DNA of 64,000 nt from Hyphomicrobiales bacterium (GTDB lineage: Bacteria; Pseudomonadota; Alphaproteobacteria; Rhizobiales; Methylopilaceae), in assembly GCA_022842205.1 (NCBI GenBank), contig JALHQA010000008.1:62001-126000 (forward strand), in the 5' to 3' direction. Below are positions 1-9,880 of this stretch, in pieces (the first letter of the stretch is position 1; every line of letters starts with the position of its first letter). The notes beneath the pieces are model-generated. The model searched no databases. It saw only the letters and a list, made by a program, of their open reading frames with translations, and had not been told where the DNA came from. The position numbers and the translations under genes are program-made.

Positions 1-1329
1 ACCCTGGCGGCCTTCGAAATTGCGGTTCGAGGTCGCGGCGCAGCGTTCTTCCGGGCTCAGCCTGTCGGGGTTCATGCCGAGGCACATCGAGCATCCCGGC
101 TCGCGCCAGTCGAAGCCCGCGGCCTTGAAGATCTTGTCGAGGCCCTCGGCTTCTGCCTGCGCCTTAACAAGGCCCGAGCCCGGCACGATCATCGCGCTGA
201 CATCGGCATGCACTTTTCGGTCGCCGATGACTTGCGCAACGGCGCGCAGATCCTCGATCCGGCCATTGGTGCAGGAGCCGATGAAGATGCGGTCGAGCTT
301 GATGTCGGTGATCTTCGTTCCGGCGGTGAGGCCCATATATTGCAACGCCCGCCGTTTCGCGGCGCGCACATTCTCGTCCTCGATGTCGTCCGGGTTCGGC
401 ACGACGCCCTGTACCGACACGACGTCCTCCGGGCTGGTGCCCCAGGTCACGATGGGCGGCAGTTTCGCGGCGTCGAGCTTCACCTCGCGATCGAAGTGCG
501 CGCCCTCTTCGGAGAACAGCGTCTCCCAGTAACGGCGCGCCGCGTCCCACGCTGCGTCCTTCGGCGCGCGCGGGCGGTCCTTGATATAGGCGAAAGTGGT
601 TTCGTCGGGCGCGATGATGCCGGCGCGCGCACCGCCTTCGATCGACATGTTGCAGATCGTCATGCGGCCTTCCATCGAAAGGCCGCGCACCGCCTCGCCG
701 GCATATTCGAGCACCGATCCCGTGCCGCCCGCGGTGCCGATCTCGCCGATGATGGCGAGGATGATGTCTTTCGCGGTCACGCCGTCCGGCAGCTTGCCGT
801 CGACGGTGACCCGCATGTTCTTGGCCTTCTTCTGGATCAGCGTCTGGGTGGCCAGAACATGCTCCACCTCGGATGTGCCGATGCCGTGCGCCAGCGCGCC
901 GAACGCGCCATGCGTCGAGGTATGGCTGTCGCCGCACACGATCGTCGTGCCCGGCAGGGTGAAGCCCTGTTCGGGACCGACGATGTGGACGATGCCCTGC
1001 CGCCGGTCGAATTCGTTGAAGTATTCGATGCCGAAGTCGCGCGTGTTCTCCGCCAGCGTGGCGATCTGCGTAGCGCTTTCCGGGTCGGGGTTCGGCAGCG
1101 AGCGGTCGGAGGTGGGGATGTTGTGATCGACGACCGCGAGCGTCTTGTGCGGCGCCCGCACCTTGCGGCCGGTCAGGCGCAGACCTTCGAAGGCCTGCGG
1201 ACTCGTGACTTCGTGGACCAGGTGCCGGTCGATATAGAGCAGGCAGGTGCCGTCGTCCTGGCGATCGACGACATGGTCGTCGAAAATCTTGTCGTAGAGC
1301 GTTTTCGGCGGTGCGTTGCGGGTGTTCAT
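1..1329 (-). CDS. leuC: 3-isopropylmalate dehydratase large subunit (partial, C-terminus beyond left edge)
   Basis: LeuC with LeuD isomerises 2-isopropylmalate to 3-isopropylmalate in cytoplasmic leucine synthesis. Translating from the ATG at 1329 gives 443 codons open to the window edge; the family is about 470 residues, so roughly the last 25 are missing. The aconitase-family signatures are present: [12 protein letters not shown] near residue 133, GSCTNG near 350 and CSMCLG near 413, supplying the three cysteine ligands of the [4Fe-4S] cluster. The visible sequence ends in the conserved [10 protein letters not shown]. It starts with [16 protein letters not shown], typical of the family. leuD is expected to the left but cannot be seen here. 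Confidence 0.97.
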   Translation of the reverse strand, partial: MNTRNAPPKTLYDKIFDDHVVDRQDDGTCLLYIDRHLVHEVTSPQAFEGLRLTGRKVRAPHKTLAVVDHNIPTSDRSLPNPDPESATQIATLAENTRDFGIEYFNEFDRRQGIVHIVGPEQGFTLPGTTIVCGDSHTSTHGAFGALAHGIGTSEVEHVLATQTLIQKKAKNMRVTVDGKLPDGVTAKDIILAIIGEIGTAGGTGSVLEYAGEAVRGLSMEGRMTICNMSIEGGARAGIIAPDETTFAYIKDRPRAPKDAAWDAARRYWETLFSEEGAHFDREVKLDAAKLPPIVTWGTSPEDVVSVQGVVPNPDDIEDENVRAAKRRALQYMGLTAGTKITDIKLDRIFIGSCTNGRIEDLRAVAQVIGDRKVHADVSAMIVPGSGLVKAQAEAEGLDKIFKAAGFDWREPGCSMCLGMNPDRLSPEERCAATSNRNFEGRQG

Positions 1330-1615
1330 TGGTGGTTCTCGTTTCAATTCGCTGACGCGGATGTCCGCTGTGCGGACGGGATTACAGGGCCGTGCGGCCT
1401 CAAATCAGAGCGTGCGAAGGTCCGCGAGGGCGGCCGCCACCATCCGCCCGAAAAACCGGGCGGGCAGCCGCGCATGATCGGTGATCGCGGCGAAGAGAAG
1501 GGTCGAGCGGGCGATAGCCATGACTACAATATAGCCGTTCCAATGTGCGGCGACAAACCCTGCTTCCGTACAAGTCTCTGTCAAACGTGCGCGGTTCGCG
1601 CTACTCAACCCATGC
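1330..1615. other. Divergent intergenic region between leuC and a methyltransferase gene
   Basis: This 286-bp gap must hold the leuC promoter on the minus strand and probably the promoter of the rightward methyltransferase gene. It contains a 7-bp hairpin (arms 1444-1450 and 1457-1463, sequence CCGCCCG/CGGGCGG, 6-nt A-rich loop). It lacks a T-tract, so it is not a convincing terminator. A 38-codon leftward reading frame (1405-1521) overlaps the hairpin but has no good ribosome site. I see nothing else that I can support. Confidence 0.4.
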
Positions 1616-2485
1616 ATGCGCCTTAAGGACCGCCTCTTCCCCAATCGCAAGGTTCCCAAGCGGGTCGACCGCATCCGGGCGCCGTCCTTCCCCTTTCTGC
1701 CCGCGCCGCGCCCGTTCGGTTCCTCCGGTGCCGGCCGCCGCCTGCAGGACCTGTTCGCGGAAAGCCGTGCGGACATCCTGGCCCTGTGCCGCGAAGTGGT
1801 CGCCGCCCGGCCGTATCTTGCCGAAATCGAGCTGCGTGGCGAGAGCGAGAAGCTTCCGCACTGGAAGAACGGTTATATGCCGCCGCTCGACGGGATGATC
1901 CTGTACACGCTGCTGCGGCTGCGCCGTCCGAAGACCTATCTTGAGATCGGTTCGGGCAATTCGACCAAATTCGCACGCAAGGCGATTCAGGATCACGGCC
2001 TTCCGACCCGTATCATTTCCATCGATCCGGTGCCGCGGGCAGAGATCGATACGCTGTGCGACGAGGTGATCCGCAAACCTTTCCAGGATATCGGCGAGGA
2101 AGCCCTGGGGTGGCTCCAGGAGGGCGACGTCCTGTTCCAGGATGGCAGCCATCACTCGTTCACAAATAACGACACGACCGTGTTTTTCACGGAGTTTCTG
2201 CCGCTGCTGCCGCGGGGCGTAGCATGGGGCATCCACGACATCTTTCTGCCGGAGGACTATCCCGCCAAGTGGTACAAGCGCTTCTACAACGAGCAGTACA
2301 TGCTCGTGACCTACATCCTCGCTGGCGCCGCGGGCGACCGGATGCTTTTTCCCGCCGGCTATGTCCAGCGGGATGACGAAATGAACCGCGTGCTCGACGG
2401 CGTCTTCGATCTGCCGGCTCTCGCCGGCCAACGGGATCGCCGAAGTTCCAGCTTCTGGATGGCGCGCTCCAAAATTGCGCAATAA
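1616..2485 (+). CDS. Class I SAM-dependent methyltransferase (Methyltransf_24-like)
   Basis: A 289-residue protein with a Rossmann-type methyltransferase core. Motif I is YLEIGSGNSTKFAR near residues 108-121, followed by the acidic strand IISIDP near 134 and a VLFQDGSHH segment near 172. A GIHDIF motif near 205 resembles the metal/substrate loop of Methyltransf_24 enzymes. These features support SAM binding; the substrate is unknown. The first ~45 residues are basic and proline-rich with no signal peptide. The gene stands alone, divergent from leuC and convergent with rplS, and ends just before a shared hairpin terminator. Relatives often modify sugars or secondary metabolites, but no such genes flank it. 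Confidence 0.75.
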   Translation: MRLKDRLFPNRKVPKRVDRIRAPSFPFLPAPRPFGSSGAGRRLQDLFAESRADILALCREVVAARPYLAEIELRGESEKLPHWKNGYMPPLDGMILYTLLRLRRPKTYLEIGSGNSTKFARKAIQDHGLPTRIISIDPVPRAEIDTLCDEVIRKPFQDIGEEALGWLQEGDVLFQDGSHHSFTNNDTTVFFTEFLPLLPRGVAWGIHDIFLPEDYPAKWYKRFYNEQYMLVTYILAGAAGDRMLFPAGYVQRDDEMNRVLDGVFDLPALAGQRDRRSSSFWMARSKIAQ

Positions 2486-2511
2486 AAAGGCGCGGCTGAA
2501 GCCGCGCCTTT
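2486..2511 (-). terminator. Intrinsic terminator of the ffh-rplS block (possibly bidirectional)
   Basis: A perfect 10-bp stem, AAGGCGCGGC (2487-2496) and GCCGCGCCTT (2501-2510), with a TGAA loop. Read leftward, the stem runs into TTTTT, a classic Rho-independent terminator placed 25 nt after the rplS stop. Read rightward it lies directly after the methyltransferase stop codon but with only a TTT tail, so it may serve that gene weakly as well. Confidence 0.85.
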
Positions 2512-2535
2512 GAATGTCTCGCTATGCGCGAATGT

Positions 2536-2949
2536 TCAGCTTGCGGATGCTTCTTCCGCATTGGCGCCTGCGGAAGCGGCCTGGCCGGTCGTCTTCTCGA
2601 CGATACGGGCCTTCTTGCCGCGCAGCGCGCGCAGGTAATAGAGCTTGGCGCGGCGGACCTTGCCGCGGCGCACGACCTTCACCGAGTCGATGATCGGCGA
2701 GTAGAGCGGGAAGACGCGCTCGACGCCCTCGCCGTAGGAAATCTTGCGCACCGTGAAGCTCTCGTTCACGCCGCCGCCCGACTTGGCGATCACGACGCCT
2801 TCATAGGCCTGGACGCGGGTGCGTTCGCCTTCGGTCACCTTGACGTTGACCTGAACGGTGTCGCCGGGCGCGAAGTCCGGGATTTTGCGCTTGGCGGCCA
2901 CGGCCGCCATCTGCTCGCGGTCGAGCTCCTGGATAATGTCGATGGCCAT
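2536..2949 (-). CDS. rplS: 50S ribosomal protein L19
   Basis: L19 sits at the 30S-50S interface of the ribosome. The protein is 137 residues, starting [13 protein letters not shown]. It carries the family core [28 protein letters not shown] and the C-terminal [13 protein letters not shown]. The C-terminus has an extra Ala/Glu/Ser-rich tail of about 20 residues, common in alphaproteobacteria. I chose the ATG at 2949 because GGAGAAG lies 6 nt upstream and it matches the universal L19 start; the frame is open further upstream without homology. It is the last gene of the leftward block, 80 nt after trmD, followed by a strong terminator. Confidence 0.97.
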   Translation of the reverse strand: MAIDIIQELDREQMAAVAAKRKIPDFAPGDTVQVNVKVTEGERTRVQAYEGVVIAKSGGGVNESFTVRKISYGEGVERVFPLYSPIIDSVKVVRRGKVRRAKLYYLRALRGKKARIVEKTTGQAASAGANAEEASAS

Positions 2950-3029
2950 GATACTTCTCCGGGGCGGCGCCGCGCCCGGACTGTTCCGGGGGCGCATCTG
3001 CAGTGCAAATAACGATTGAGCGGCGGCTT

Positions 3030-3761
3030 CTACTCGGTTTTCGGCGGCTTGTCGACCACCGAACCGAGGGCCGCGACATATTTGGCGAACAGGTCCGGCC
3101 GGCGGGTGCGTGTCGCTTTCAGGGCCTCGGTCCGGCGCCAGGCGGCGACCGCCTTGTGATCGCCCGAGGTCAGAACCTCGGGCACAGTCTGGCCACGCCA
3201 TTCCTGCGGCTTCGTAAACTGCGGATATTCAAGGAGATTCTGCTCGAAACTCTCACTGTCGCCGGAGGCGTCGTGGCCCATCGTGCCGGGCAGCAGGCGG
3301 ACGCAGGCATCGAGCACCAGCAGGGCCGCCGGCTCGCCGCCGGACAGGACCGCGTCGGAGACCGAAATTTCCTCGAGAGCGCAGCCTGCGATCACGCGTT
3401 CGTCGACCCCCTCGAACCGGCCGCAGACGATCACGGCGCCCGGTCCGGCGGCAAGGCTCCGCACCCGCTTCTGCGTCAGCGGGGCGCCGCGCGGCGTCAT
3501 CAGCAGTCGCGGACGGGCGTCTCTCGCCGGTGCGGCGGCCTCGATGGCTGCGGTGAGAATGTCGGCCCGCAGCACCATGCCTGGTCCGCCGCCGAACGGC
3601 GTGTCGTCGATGCTCCGGTGTTTGTCGGTGGCGAAGTCGCGCGGATTGACGGTATCGAGCGACCAGGCGCCGTCGGCCCGCGCGCGGCCTGCCAGCGAGA
3701 CGCCGAGCGGGCCGGGGAACATCTCGGGAAAGAGCGTAATGACGGTCGCGTGCCAGGCCAT
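3030..3761 (-). CDS. trmD: tRNA (guanine-N1)-methyltransferase TrmD
   Basis: TrmD methylates G37 of tRNAs reading CNN and related codons, preventing +1 frameshifting. The 243-residue protein begins [20 protein letters not shown]. It has [17 protein letters not shown] near 52-68 and the SPOUT trefoil-knot segment [12 protein letters not shown] followed by [21 protein letters not shown]-terminal [10 protein letters not shown] and [11 protein letters not shown] are family hallmarks. Its ATG overlaps the rimM stop codon by one base, showing translational coupling. Length and neighbours are as expected for a rpsP-rimM-trmD-rplS operon. Confidence 0.97.
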   Translation of the reverse strand: MAWHATVITLFPEMFPGPLGVSLAGRARADGAWSLDTVNPRDFATDKHRSIDDTPFGGGPGMVLRADILTAAIEAAAPARDARPRLLMTPRGAPLTQKRVRSLAAGPGAVIVCGRFEGVDERVIAGCALEEISVSDAVLSGGEPAALLVLDACVRLLPGTMGHDASGDSESFEQNLLEYPQFTKPQEWRGQTVPEVLTSGDHKAVAAWRRTEALKATRTRRPDLFAKYVAALGSVVDKPPKTE

Positions 3762-4300
3762 CAGCCACGCTCCTCGTCGAGATTCTTCGCCCCGTCGTCG
3801 AGAAGTCCCTCGGGCGGTGCGATCCTCGCCCGTCCACCGTCGATGTCGATCTCGGGCACGAATTCGGCGGTGAACGGAACAAGAGCCGTGTCGCGGCCCT
3901 CACGCGCGATTTCCAGAAGATCGCCGGCGCCGAAATTCTGCACGGCGACGATTTCGCCGATGGTTTCGCCGCCGGTCGTTTCGGCGCGAAGGCCGATCAG
4001 GTCGGTGTGATAATATTCGCCCTGCGCCGCTTTCGGCAGGCGGGATCGTGGTACATACAGTTTCGTATTCGTCAGGGCGGCTGCGCGGTCGCGGTCGGTG
4101 ATGCCGTCGAATTTCGCGACGACCATATGGCCCTGGACGCGGGCGGCGGTGACCGCAAGGCTCTGCTTGCCGTCCTCGGTTTCGAGCGGCGAATACGTCT
4201 TCAGCGCCAGCGGGTCTTCGGTGAAGGGCTTGACGCGCAGTTCCCCCCGCACGCCGTGCGGCGCGCCGATGGTCGCCACATGGATGCGGGCGGGGGGCAT
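3761..4300 (-). CDS. rimM: 16S rRNA processing/maturation factor RimM
   Basis: RimM assists maturation of the 30S head, binding near S19 and helix 31/33 of 16S rRNA. This 179-residue protein shows the N-terminal RimM barrel ([21 protein letters not shown] near 7-27) and the C-terminal PRC-barrel-like half ([20 protein letters not shown], then [14 protein letters not shown]). It is 7 nt downstream of rpsP and overlaps trmD by one base. The standard order rpsP-rimM-trmD-rplS supports the call. Confidence 0.95.
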   Translation of the reverse strand: MPPARIHVATIGAPHGVRGELRVKPFTEDPLALKTYSPLETEDGKQSLAVTAARVQGHMVVAKFDGITDRDRAAALTNTKLYVPRSRLPKAAQGEYYHTDLIGLRAETTGGETIGEIVAVQNFGAGDLLEIAREGRDTALVPFTAEFVPEIDIDGGRARIAPPEGLLDDGAKNLDEERG

Positions 4301-4307
4301 TTTGCGA

Positions 4308-4721
4308 TCAGGCTTCGGCCGGGGCCTCGGCGGGCGCTTCCGCCGGAGCGGGGGTTTCGGCCGGTGCGGCAGCGGCCGGGGCGGCCTCGCCGCGCATGGC
4401 TGCCACTTCTTCCGGAGTCTTGCCGCGTTCCTTGCGTGGGATCGCCTTCTCCGGATTGTTGCGGGCCTTGCGCTTCAGCAGGCCGCGCTCGTCGAGGAAG
4501 CGGGCGACGCGGTCGGACGGCGTCGCGCCCTTGGCCAGCCATTCCTTCGCCTTCTCGACGTCGAGCACGACGCGCTCGGCGTCCTTCGGCAGCAGCGGGT
4601 TGAACGTGCCGATCTTCTCGATGAAGCGGCCGTCGCGCGGATAGCGCGAGTCGGCGATGACGATGCGGTAGAACGGGCGCTTCTTCGAACCGCCGCGGGA
4701 CATACGGATTTTCAGCGACAT
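4308..4721 (-). CDS. rpsP: 30S ribosomal protein S16
   Basis: S16 binds early in 30S assembly. The first ~85 residues ([26 protein letters not shown]..., then [14 protein letters not shown]) are typical S16. The 137-residue protein is longer than the ~82-residue E. coli protein because of a C-terminal extension that turns into an Ala/Pro/Glu low-complexity tail (residues ~110-137, [12 protein letters not shown]). Such tails are usual in alphaproteobacterial S16. It starts 42 nt after ffh on the minus strand and is 7 nt upstream of rimM. Confidence 0.97.
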   Translation of the reverse strand: MSLKIRMSRGGSKKRPFYRIVIADSRYPRDGRFIEKIGTFNPLLPKDAERVVLDVEKAKEWLAKGATPSDRVARFLDERGLLKRKARNNPEKAIPRKERGKTPEEVAAMRGEAAPAAAAPAETPAPAEAPAEAPAEA

Positions 4722-4763
4722 ATTACTTCTCCATTTCCATGTATTGACGGCACTTGGCCGAGT

Positions 4764-6293
4764 TCACTTTTTCTTGTCGAAGGGGTTTGGGCCGAGGCCC
4801 GGAAATCCTCCGGGCGGTGCGCCCGGAAAGTTCGGCGGCAGTCCGGGCATTCCGCCGGAAAGGCCGCCCGGCGGCAGCTGCGGCATGCCGCCCTTGGTCA
4901 GCTGCTTGAGGGCGTTGGCGTCCATACCCGGCGGCATTCCGCCCGGCATGCCCATGCCGAGCTTGCCGGCAAGGCCCGCGAGCCCGCCGCGTCCGCCTTT
5001 GCCCACCATCTTCATCATGTCGGCCATCTGGCGGTGCATTTTCAGCAGCCGGTTGACGTCCTCGACCTTTGTGCCGGAACCCGACGCGATGCGCTTCTTA
5101 CGCGAGGCCTTCAGCAGGTCCGGATTCTTGCGCTCGGCCCTCGTCATTGAGTCGATGATCGCCGCCTGACGTTTCAGGATGCGGTCGTCGAGATTTGCGG
5201 CGTCGAGCTGCTTTTTCATCTGGCCCATGCCGGGCAGAAGGCCCATCACGCCCGACATGCCGCCGAGCTTCTGCATCTGTTCGAGCTGGCCCTTGAGATC
5301 GTTGAGATCGAACTGGCCCTTGCGCATGCGCTCGGCGGCGCGCGCAGCCTGTTCGGCGTCGATCTGCTCGCGCGCCTTCTCGACGAGCGCGACGATATCG
5401 CCCATGCCGAGAATGCGGCCGGCGATACGCTCCGGATCGAAATCCTCGAGCGCGTCCATCTTTTCGCCGACGCCGATCAGCTTGATAGGCTTGCCGGTGA
5501 CGGCGCGCATCGAAAGCGCGGCGCCGCCGCGGCCATCGCCGTCGACACGCGTCAGTACAAGTCCGGTGATGCCGAGCGCGCCGTCGAAAGCGCGGGCGGT
5601 ATTGACGGCGTCCTGGCCGGTCAGCGCGTCGGCGACAAGCAGCACCTCGTGCGGCTTTGCGATCCGCTTCACCTCGGCAGCTTCCGCCATCAAGGCCTCG
5701 TCCACCGTGGTGCGGCCGGCGGTGTCGAGCATCACGACGTCATAGCCGCCGAGTTTCGCCGCGCTGACCGCGCGTTCGGCGATCTGGACCGCGTTCTGCC
5801 CGGCGACGATCGGCAGTGTCGCGACGCCGGTCTGCTGGCCGAGCACCGCGAGCTGGTCCATCGCGGCCGGGCGATGGGTGTCGAGCGAGGCCATCAGCAC
5901 GCGCTTCTTCTCGCGGTCCTGCAGGCGCTTGGCGATCTTGGCCGTTGTCGTCGTCTTGCCCGAGCCCTGCAGGCCGACCATCAGGATCGGCACCGGCGCG
6001 GCGGCGGCGAGCGAGATCGGCTGGCTGTCGGCACCGAGCGTCTGAACCAGTTCGTCATGGACGATCTTCACGACCATCTGGCCGGGCGTCACCGACTTCA
6101 CGACGACCGCGCCGACCGCCTTCTCGGTCACCCGGGCGATGAAATCGCGCACGACATCGAGCGCCACGTCCGCTTCGAGCAGCGCGCGGCGAACCTCGCG
6201 CATGGCCTCCTTGACGTCGCTCTCGGAGAGCGCGCCGCGGCCGCGAAGTCTGTCGAGTACGCCGGAAAGGCGGTCCTGAAGGGTCTCGAACAT
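4764..6293 (-). CDS. ffh: Signal recognition particle protein Ffh
   Basis: Ffh binds 4.5S RNA and signal sequences and delivers ribosomes to FtsY at the membrane. The 509-residue protein begins MFETLQDRLSGVLDRLRG (N domain). The GTPase domain follows, with G1 GLQGSGKTTTTAKIA near 108, DTAGRTTVDE and TRVDGDGRGGAALS. The methionine-rich M domain contains GLLPGMGQMKKQL, and the protein ends in a Gly/Pro/Met-rich tail, GGMPGLPPNFPGAPP. I chose the ATG at 6293 over an upstream in-frame ATG because AGAGGAA lies just upstream and homologues start at MFETL. It heads the leftward ffh-rpsP-rimM-trmD-rplS block. FtsY, its receptor, is encoded 3.6 kb away. Confidence 0.97.
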   Translation of the reverse strand: MFETLQDRLSGVLDRLRGRGALSESDVKEAMREVRRALLEADVALDVVRDFIARVTEKAVGAVVVKSVTPGQMVVKIVHDELVQTLGADSQPISLAAAAPVPILMVGLQGSGKTTTTAKIAKRLQDREKKRVLMASLDTHRPAAMDQLAVLGQQTGVATLPIVAGQNAVQIAERAVSAAKLGGYDVVMLDTAGRTTVDEALMAEAAEVKRIAKPHEVLLVADALTGQDAVNTARAFDGALGITGLVLTRVDGDGRGGAALSMRAVTGKPIKLIGVGEKMDALEDFDPERIAGRILGMGDIVALVEKAREQIDAEQAARAAERMRKGQFDLNDLKGQLEQMQKLGGMSGVMGLLPGMGQMKKQLDAANLDDRILKRQAAIIDSMTRAERKNPDLLKASRKKRIASGSGTKVEDVNRLLKMHRQMADMMKMVGKGGRGGLAGLAGKLGMGMPGGMPPGMDANALKQLTKGGMPQLPPGGLSGGMPGLPPNFPGAPPGGFPGLGPNPFDKKK

Positions 6294-6480
6294 TGTTCCT
6301 CTTACCTCGCCCATTGGCCTCATTCGCCAATGAGGTAAGTGCCCAAACGTCCAACGCAAAACGCGCCCGAGGGCGCATCGCGCTGTCGGGCGTTGACCTC
6401 CGGCCTCTCAGGCCGGGCGGTGGCTCAGGCGTCGGAAGCGCTTGAGAACAGGGATCGGGTACGCGCGGAAGATGGCGGAG

Positions 6481-7125
6481 TCAAGGAACTCGCCCTGGGG
6501 AAGCTTTTCCGGCGAGGGCCTGGTCGGCCGCGACGACGAGCGCACAGAGCAGCGCCAGGGCAAGCGTTATCGCCAGCACGCCGGTGCCGACCTCAGCCGC
6601 GCTCCGGTTGTTTAAATCAATGACCGCATAGGGATAGACCCCGGTGAAGACACCCAGCAGCATGACATAGGGCAGATAGGCCAGCGGTGGCACGATCATG
6701 GCGGGCACGCTTTTGAGGCGCAGGCCGCCATGGGGCTGGGTAACGGTCCACCATAGCAGATACAGCAGCGGCAGTGTGTAATGCAGCAGGATGTCGGCGA
6801 CGAACCACAGCCCGTCCCACCGCTTCTGGGCCAGAAGGAACACATGGTAATAGGCCATCACCAGCGTGATGGTGCCCGCCATCAGCGCGCGCGCCAGCGG
6901 ACCGCGGAAGGCCGCAAGCACCCGCGCCGGTAAAAGCTCCGAAAGGTAGATCAGCACCAGCACCGCATTGGTGAGGATGGTGAAATAGGAAAAGAACAGG
7001 ACGATCGACCGGCCGAGGCCTGAACCGTTCGCCATGGTCGCTGGAATCGACAGGCTGAACTGCAGAACGAGTGCGGCCGCCCCGAGAACGAGACCCGTCG
7101 CGGTCAGAAGTCTTGCAAAATGCAT
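6481..7125 (-). CDS. Pr6Pr-like integral membrane protein
   Basis: A 214-residue hydrophobic protein with about six predicted transmembrane helices. Visible features include FFSYFTILTNAVLVLIYL near residues 44-61, a YYHVFLLAQKRWDG loop, LLHYTLPLLYLLWW and YLPYVMLLGVFTGVYPY with an N-x-R motif after it. This matches the Pr6Pr / FAR-17a-like family of six-helix proteins, whose biochemical role in bacteria is unknown. It is followed on the same strand by ffh after 187 nt and preceded by another small membrane protein. The assignment is from pattern recognition only. Confidence 0.65.
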   Translation of the reverse strand: MHFARLLTATGLVLGAAALVLQFSLSIPATMANGSGLGRSIVLFFSYFTILTNAVLVLIYLSELLPARVLAAFRGPLARALMAGTITLVMAYYHVFLLAQKRWDGLWFVADILLHYTLPLLYLLWWTVTQPHGGLRLKSVPAMIVPPLAYLPYVMLLGVFTGVYPYAVIDLNNRSAAEVGTGVLAITLALALLCALVVAADQALAGKASPGRVP

Positions 7126-7206
7126 GAACCGCTTCCCTTTTGCCCCGGCCGCTGAGCTTAGCCGTGTCCGCCCGTCACAAACGATGCCCGAAGCCGGGCA
7201 GCGCCT

Positions 7207-7701
7207 CTAACTTTCGACGATGGCCAGGGCGATCACCAGCATTGCGAGGGAGCCGAAATTCAGGAACGCACGCGCGGCATGGGCATATTCCCAGCGATCG
7301 CGGAGTTCGGTCCAATCCGCGGCGGAGGCAGCACCGCCGGCGCGGAAGAACCCGCCGCTCGCACCCTTGAGATCGAGGCTATTCACCCAGACCTTGTTCA
7401 CGGGATGGATCGCGCCCCAGTAAATCGCGTGGGCGATGATGAGCAGGCCGAGCGATCCCGACACCAGGATCAGAGGCACGCCGTCCGGGGTCAGAAAAAT
7501 CAGAACCAGATTGGCGAGCATGCCGAGCACTTCCGCGCCGCCGCCGATCCAGGTGAAGCCGGGCCAGTAGATCGTCTGCACTTTCAGATAGTCTTGCTGC
7601 GCCAGCCGCATTTTCCCGGGCAGTTCCAGGGCGTGGCCCAAGGTCGTCGCGAGAAAAACCGCGACCAGCAGCACCGTCAGGATATGGAGAAATTCACCCA
7701 T
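7207..7701 (-). CDS. DUF1772-like small membrane protein
   Basis: A 164-residue protein with about four membrane helices. The N-terminal helix carries an HALELPGKMRL motif (residues ~23-33), and a YWGAIHPVNKVWV segment lies near 95. The LGHALELPGK pattern recalls DUF1772/anthrone-oxygenase-like membrane proteins. Function is unknown. It is transcribed away from dapF, from which it is separated by 80 nt, and precedes the Pr6Pr-like gene by 81 nt on the same strand, so the two may be co-transcribed. Confidence 0.55.
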   Translation of the reverse strand: MGEFLHILTVLLVAVFLATTLGHALELPGKMRLAQQDYLKVQTIYWPGFTWIGGGAEVLGMLANLVLIFLTPDGVPLILVSGSLGLLIIAHAIYWGAIHPVNKVWVNSLDLKGASGGFFRAGGAASAADWTELRDRWEYAHAARAFLNFGSLAMLVIALAIVES

Positions 7702-7781
7702 CGTCCTTTCAACGCCCGCGGGGCGGAGCAGTTCGGCTTTGCCTAGCTTCCCAGGCGCGGTTCGCCATATAAGGGCGCGAG

Positions 7782-8648
7782 ATGAGCGCGCTGGCCAACC
7801 GCCCCTTTATCAAGATGAACGGGCTCGGAAACGAGATCCTGGTGGTCGATCTACGCGACGGCGCACCCGCGCCGACCAATGCCGAAGCCCGCGCCATCCA
7901 CGACTCCGGCCTCGTCTTCGACCAGCTGATGACCATCGAGCCTGGACGGGGCACCGATATCTCGACCCGCATCTTCAACAATGACGGCTCGGAATCCTCC
8001 GCCTGCGGCAACGGCACCCGCTGCATCGCGTGGCTCGTGATGCAGGAGAGCGGCAAGGATCTGTTAACCATAAATTCAAAGGCCGGGCCGCTGGTCGCGA
8101 CCGCGGGCACGGCGCCGCGGACCATCACCGTCGACATGGGTGTCCCGCGCTTTGGCTGGCAGGACATTCCGCTCAGCGAGGAATTCCGCGACACGCGCGC
8201 CATCGAACTTCAGATCGGGCCGATCGACGCGCCGGTCCTGCATTCGCCGTCGGTCGTCAATGTCGGCAATCCGCATGCGATCTTCTGGGTCGATGATGTC
8301 GAGGCGCACGATCTCGGCCGCTTCGGTCCGTTGCTCGAAAATCACCCGATCTTTCCCGAGCGCGCCAATATTTCGCTCGCCCATGTCACGTCGAAGGACG
8401 CGCTGACGCTGAAAGTGTGGGAGCGCGGCGCGGGGCTGACGCGCGCCTGCGGCACCGCCGCCTGCGCTGCCGCGGTCTCCGCCGCGCGCACGGGCCGCAC
8501 CGGACGTTCCGTCACCGTCACCCTGCCGGGCGGGCCGCTGCATGTTCTCTGGCGCGAGCCCGACGACCACATCCTGATGACGGGCCCGGTCGAGAGAGAA
8601 TTCGAAGGCCGGTTCGATCCCGCGATCTTTGCCGGAAACGCTGCGTGA
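7782..8648 (+). CDS. dapF: Diaminopimelate epimerase
   Basis: DapF converts LL- to meso-diaminopimelate for lysine and peptidoglycan synthesis without a cofactor, using two cysteines. Both are visible: [10 protein letters not shown] with Cys75 and [10 protein letters not shown] with Cys223. The N-terminus [15 protein letters not shown] and the [14 protein letters not shown] segment are family signatures. At 288 residues it has the expected length. It starts a rightward group with mtaB, ftsY and yciB; its TGA overlaps the mtaB GTG start (GTGA). Confidence 0.97.
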   Translation: MSALANRPFIKMNGLGNEILVVDLRDGAPAPTNAEARAIHDSGLVFDQLMTIEPGRGTDISTRIFNNDGSESSACGNGTRCIAWLVMQESGKDLLTINSKAGPLVATAGTAPRTITVDMGVPRFGWQDIPLSEEFRDTRAIELQIGPIDAPVLHSPSVVNVGNPHAIFWVDDVEAHDLGRFGPLLENHPIFPERANISLAHVTSKDALTLKVWERGAGLTRACGTAACAAAVSAARTGRTGRSVTVTLPGGPLHVLWREPDDHILMTGPVEREFEGRFDPAIFAGNAA

Positions 8649-9880
8649 GCATCGAGGTCATCACTTTCGGCTGCCGTCTCAACGCCAACGAGTCGGAAGC
8701 CATCCGCAAGGCGGCCGGAGAAGCCGGACGCGAAAATCTTGTTGTCGTCAATACATGCGCGGTTACGAACGAAGCGGTGGCGCAGGCGCGCCAGACCATC
8801 CGCAGGCTGCGCCGTCTCAATCCGGCATCCGACATCGTCGTCACCGGCTGCGCCGCGCAGACCGATCCCGCGATGTTCGCCGCGATGCCGGAAGTGACGC
8901 AGGTCCTCGGCAATGCCGAGAAGATGAAGCCCGCGAGCTGGGCGTTCGATCTCGGCGAGCGCGTCCGCGTCAACGACATCATGGGGGTCCGCGAAACTGC
9001 GCTGCATCTCATCGACGGCATGCAAGGCCTCGCCCGCGCGTTCGTGCAGGTGCAGAACGGCTGCGACCATCGCTGCACCTTTTGCATCATTCCCTATGGC
9101 CGCGGTCCGTCGCGCTCGGTGCCGATGGGCGCGGTGGTCGAACAGGTCAGGAAGCTCGTCAGCAACGGCTGCCGCGAGATCGTGCTGACCGGCGTCGATC
9201 TCACAAGTTATGGCGGCGATCTGCCCGGCATGCCGATGCTGGGAAAGCTCGTCCGTACGATCCTGAAGCTCGTGCCCGACCTGCCGCGCCTGCGCATCTC
9301 CTCGATTGATGCGGTCGAGGCCGACGCCGACCTGATTGCCGCGCTGGCGGAGGAAGAGCGGCTGATGCCGCATCTTCACATCTCGCTGCAGGCCGGTGAC
9401 GATCTCGTTCTCAAGCGGATGAAGCGCCGCCATCTGCGCGCCGATGCGATTTCATTCTGCGCCGATCTCCGGCGTCTGCGCTCCGACATCGTGTTCGGCG
9501 CCGATTTCATCGCCGGTTTTCCGACCGAGACCGAGGAGCAGTTCCGGCGCACGCTCGCCCTCGTCGATGAATGCGGCCTGACGCATCTGCATGTCTTTCC
9601 GTTCTCGCCGCGTCCCGGCACCCCGGCCGCGAAGATGCCTCAGGTGCCACGCGAGATCGCGAAAGAGCGCGCGGCGCGGCTGCGGGCGCGGGGCGAAGCG
9701 GCCTTGCGCGCGCATCTTGCCGGAGAGATCGGCCGCACGCGCATGGCGCTCGCCGAAAACGCCGGCACCGGCCGCACCGAAGGCTTCGCGCTTGTGAAAT
9801 TCGCGCGGCCTGCCGAAACCGGCAGCGTCGTTCCCGTCACCATCGCCGGACATGACGGCGTTCAGCTACTGGCGGCGTAA
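8645..9880 (+). CDS. mtaB: tRNA N6-threonylcarbamoyladenosine(37) methylthiotransferase MtaB
   Basis: MtaB adds a methylthio group to t6A37 of tRNAs reading ANN codons. The 411-residue protein has the MTTase-domain cysteines (TFGCRLN, NTCAVT, TGCAAQT) for one Fe-S cluster and the radical-SAM CxxxCxxC (CDHRCTFC, Cys140/144/147) for the other. Further signatures are [10 protein letters not shown] and [13 protein letters not shown]-like region closes the protein. The start is the GTG at 8645 overlapping the dapF stop; a longer frame exists upstream but lacks homology. It pairs logically with tsaD (50-51 kb), whose t6A product is its substrate. Confidence 0.95.
   Translation: MSIEVITFGCRLNANESEAIRKAAGEAGRENLVVVNTCAVTNEAVAQARQTIRRLRRLNPASDIVVTGCAAQTDPAMFAAMPEVTQVLGNAEKMKPASWAFDLGERVRVNDIMGVRETALHLIDGMQGLARAFVQVQNGCDHRCTFCIIPYGRGPSRSVPMGAVVEQVRKLVSNGCREIVLTGVDLTSYGGDLPGMPMLGKLVRTILKLVPDLPRLRISSIDAVEADADLIAALAEEERLMPHLHISLQAGDDLVLKRMKRRHLRADAISFCADLRRLRSDIVFGADFIAGFPTETEEQFRRTLALVDECGLTHLHVFPFSPRPGTPAAKMPQVPREIAKERAARLRARGEAALRAHLAGEIGRTRMALAENAGTGRTEGFALVKFARPAETGSVVPVTIAGHDGVQLLAA

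Noticed and set aside
208-1626. Long rightward reading frame across leuC (472 codons)
   Set aside because: It is antisense to leuC, whose translation carries all the LeuC signatures; the product is Arg/Asp/His-rich without any recognisable domain, as expected of high-GC antisense frames.
6339-6623. 94-codon rightward frame between ffh and the Pr6Pr-like gene
   Set aside because: No ribosome site, Arg-rich without pattern, and half of it overlaps the Pr6Pr-like gene on the other strand.
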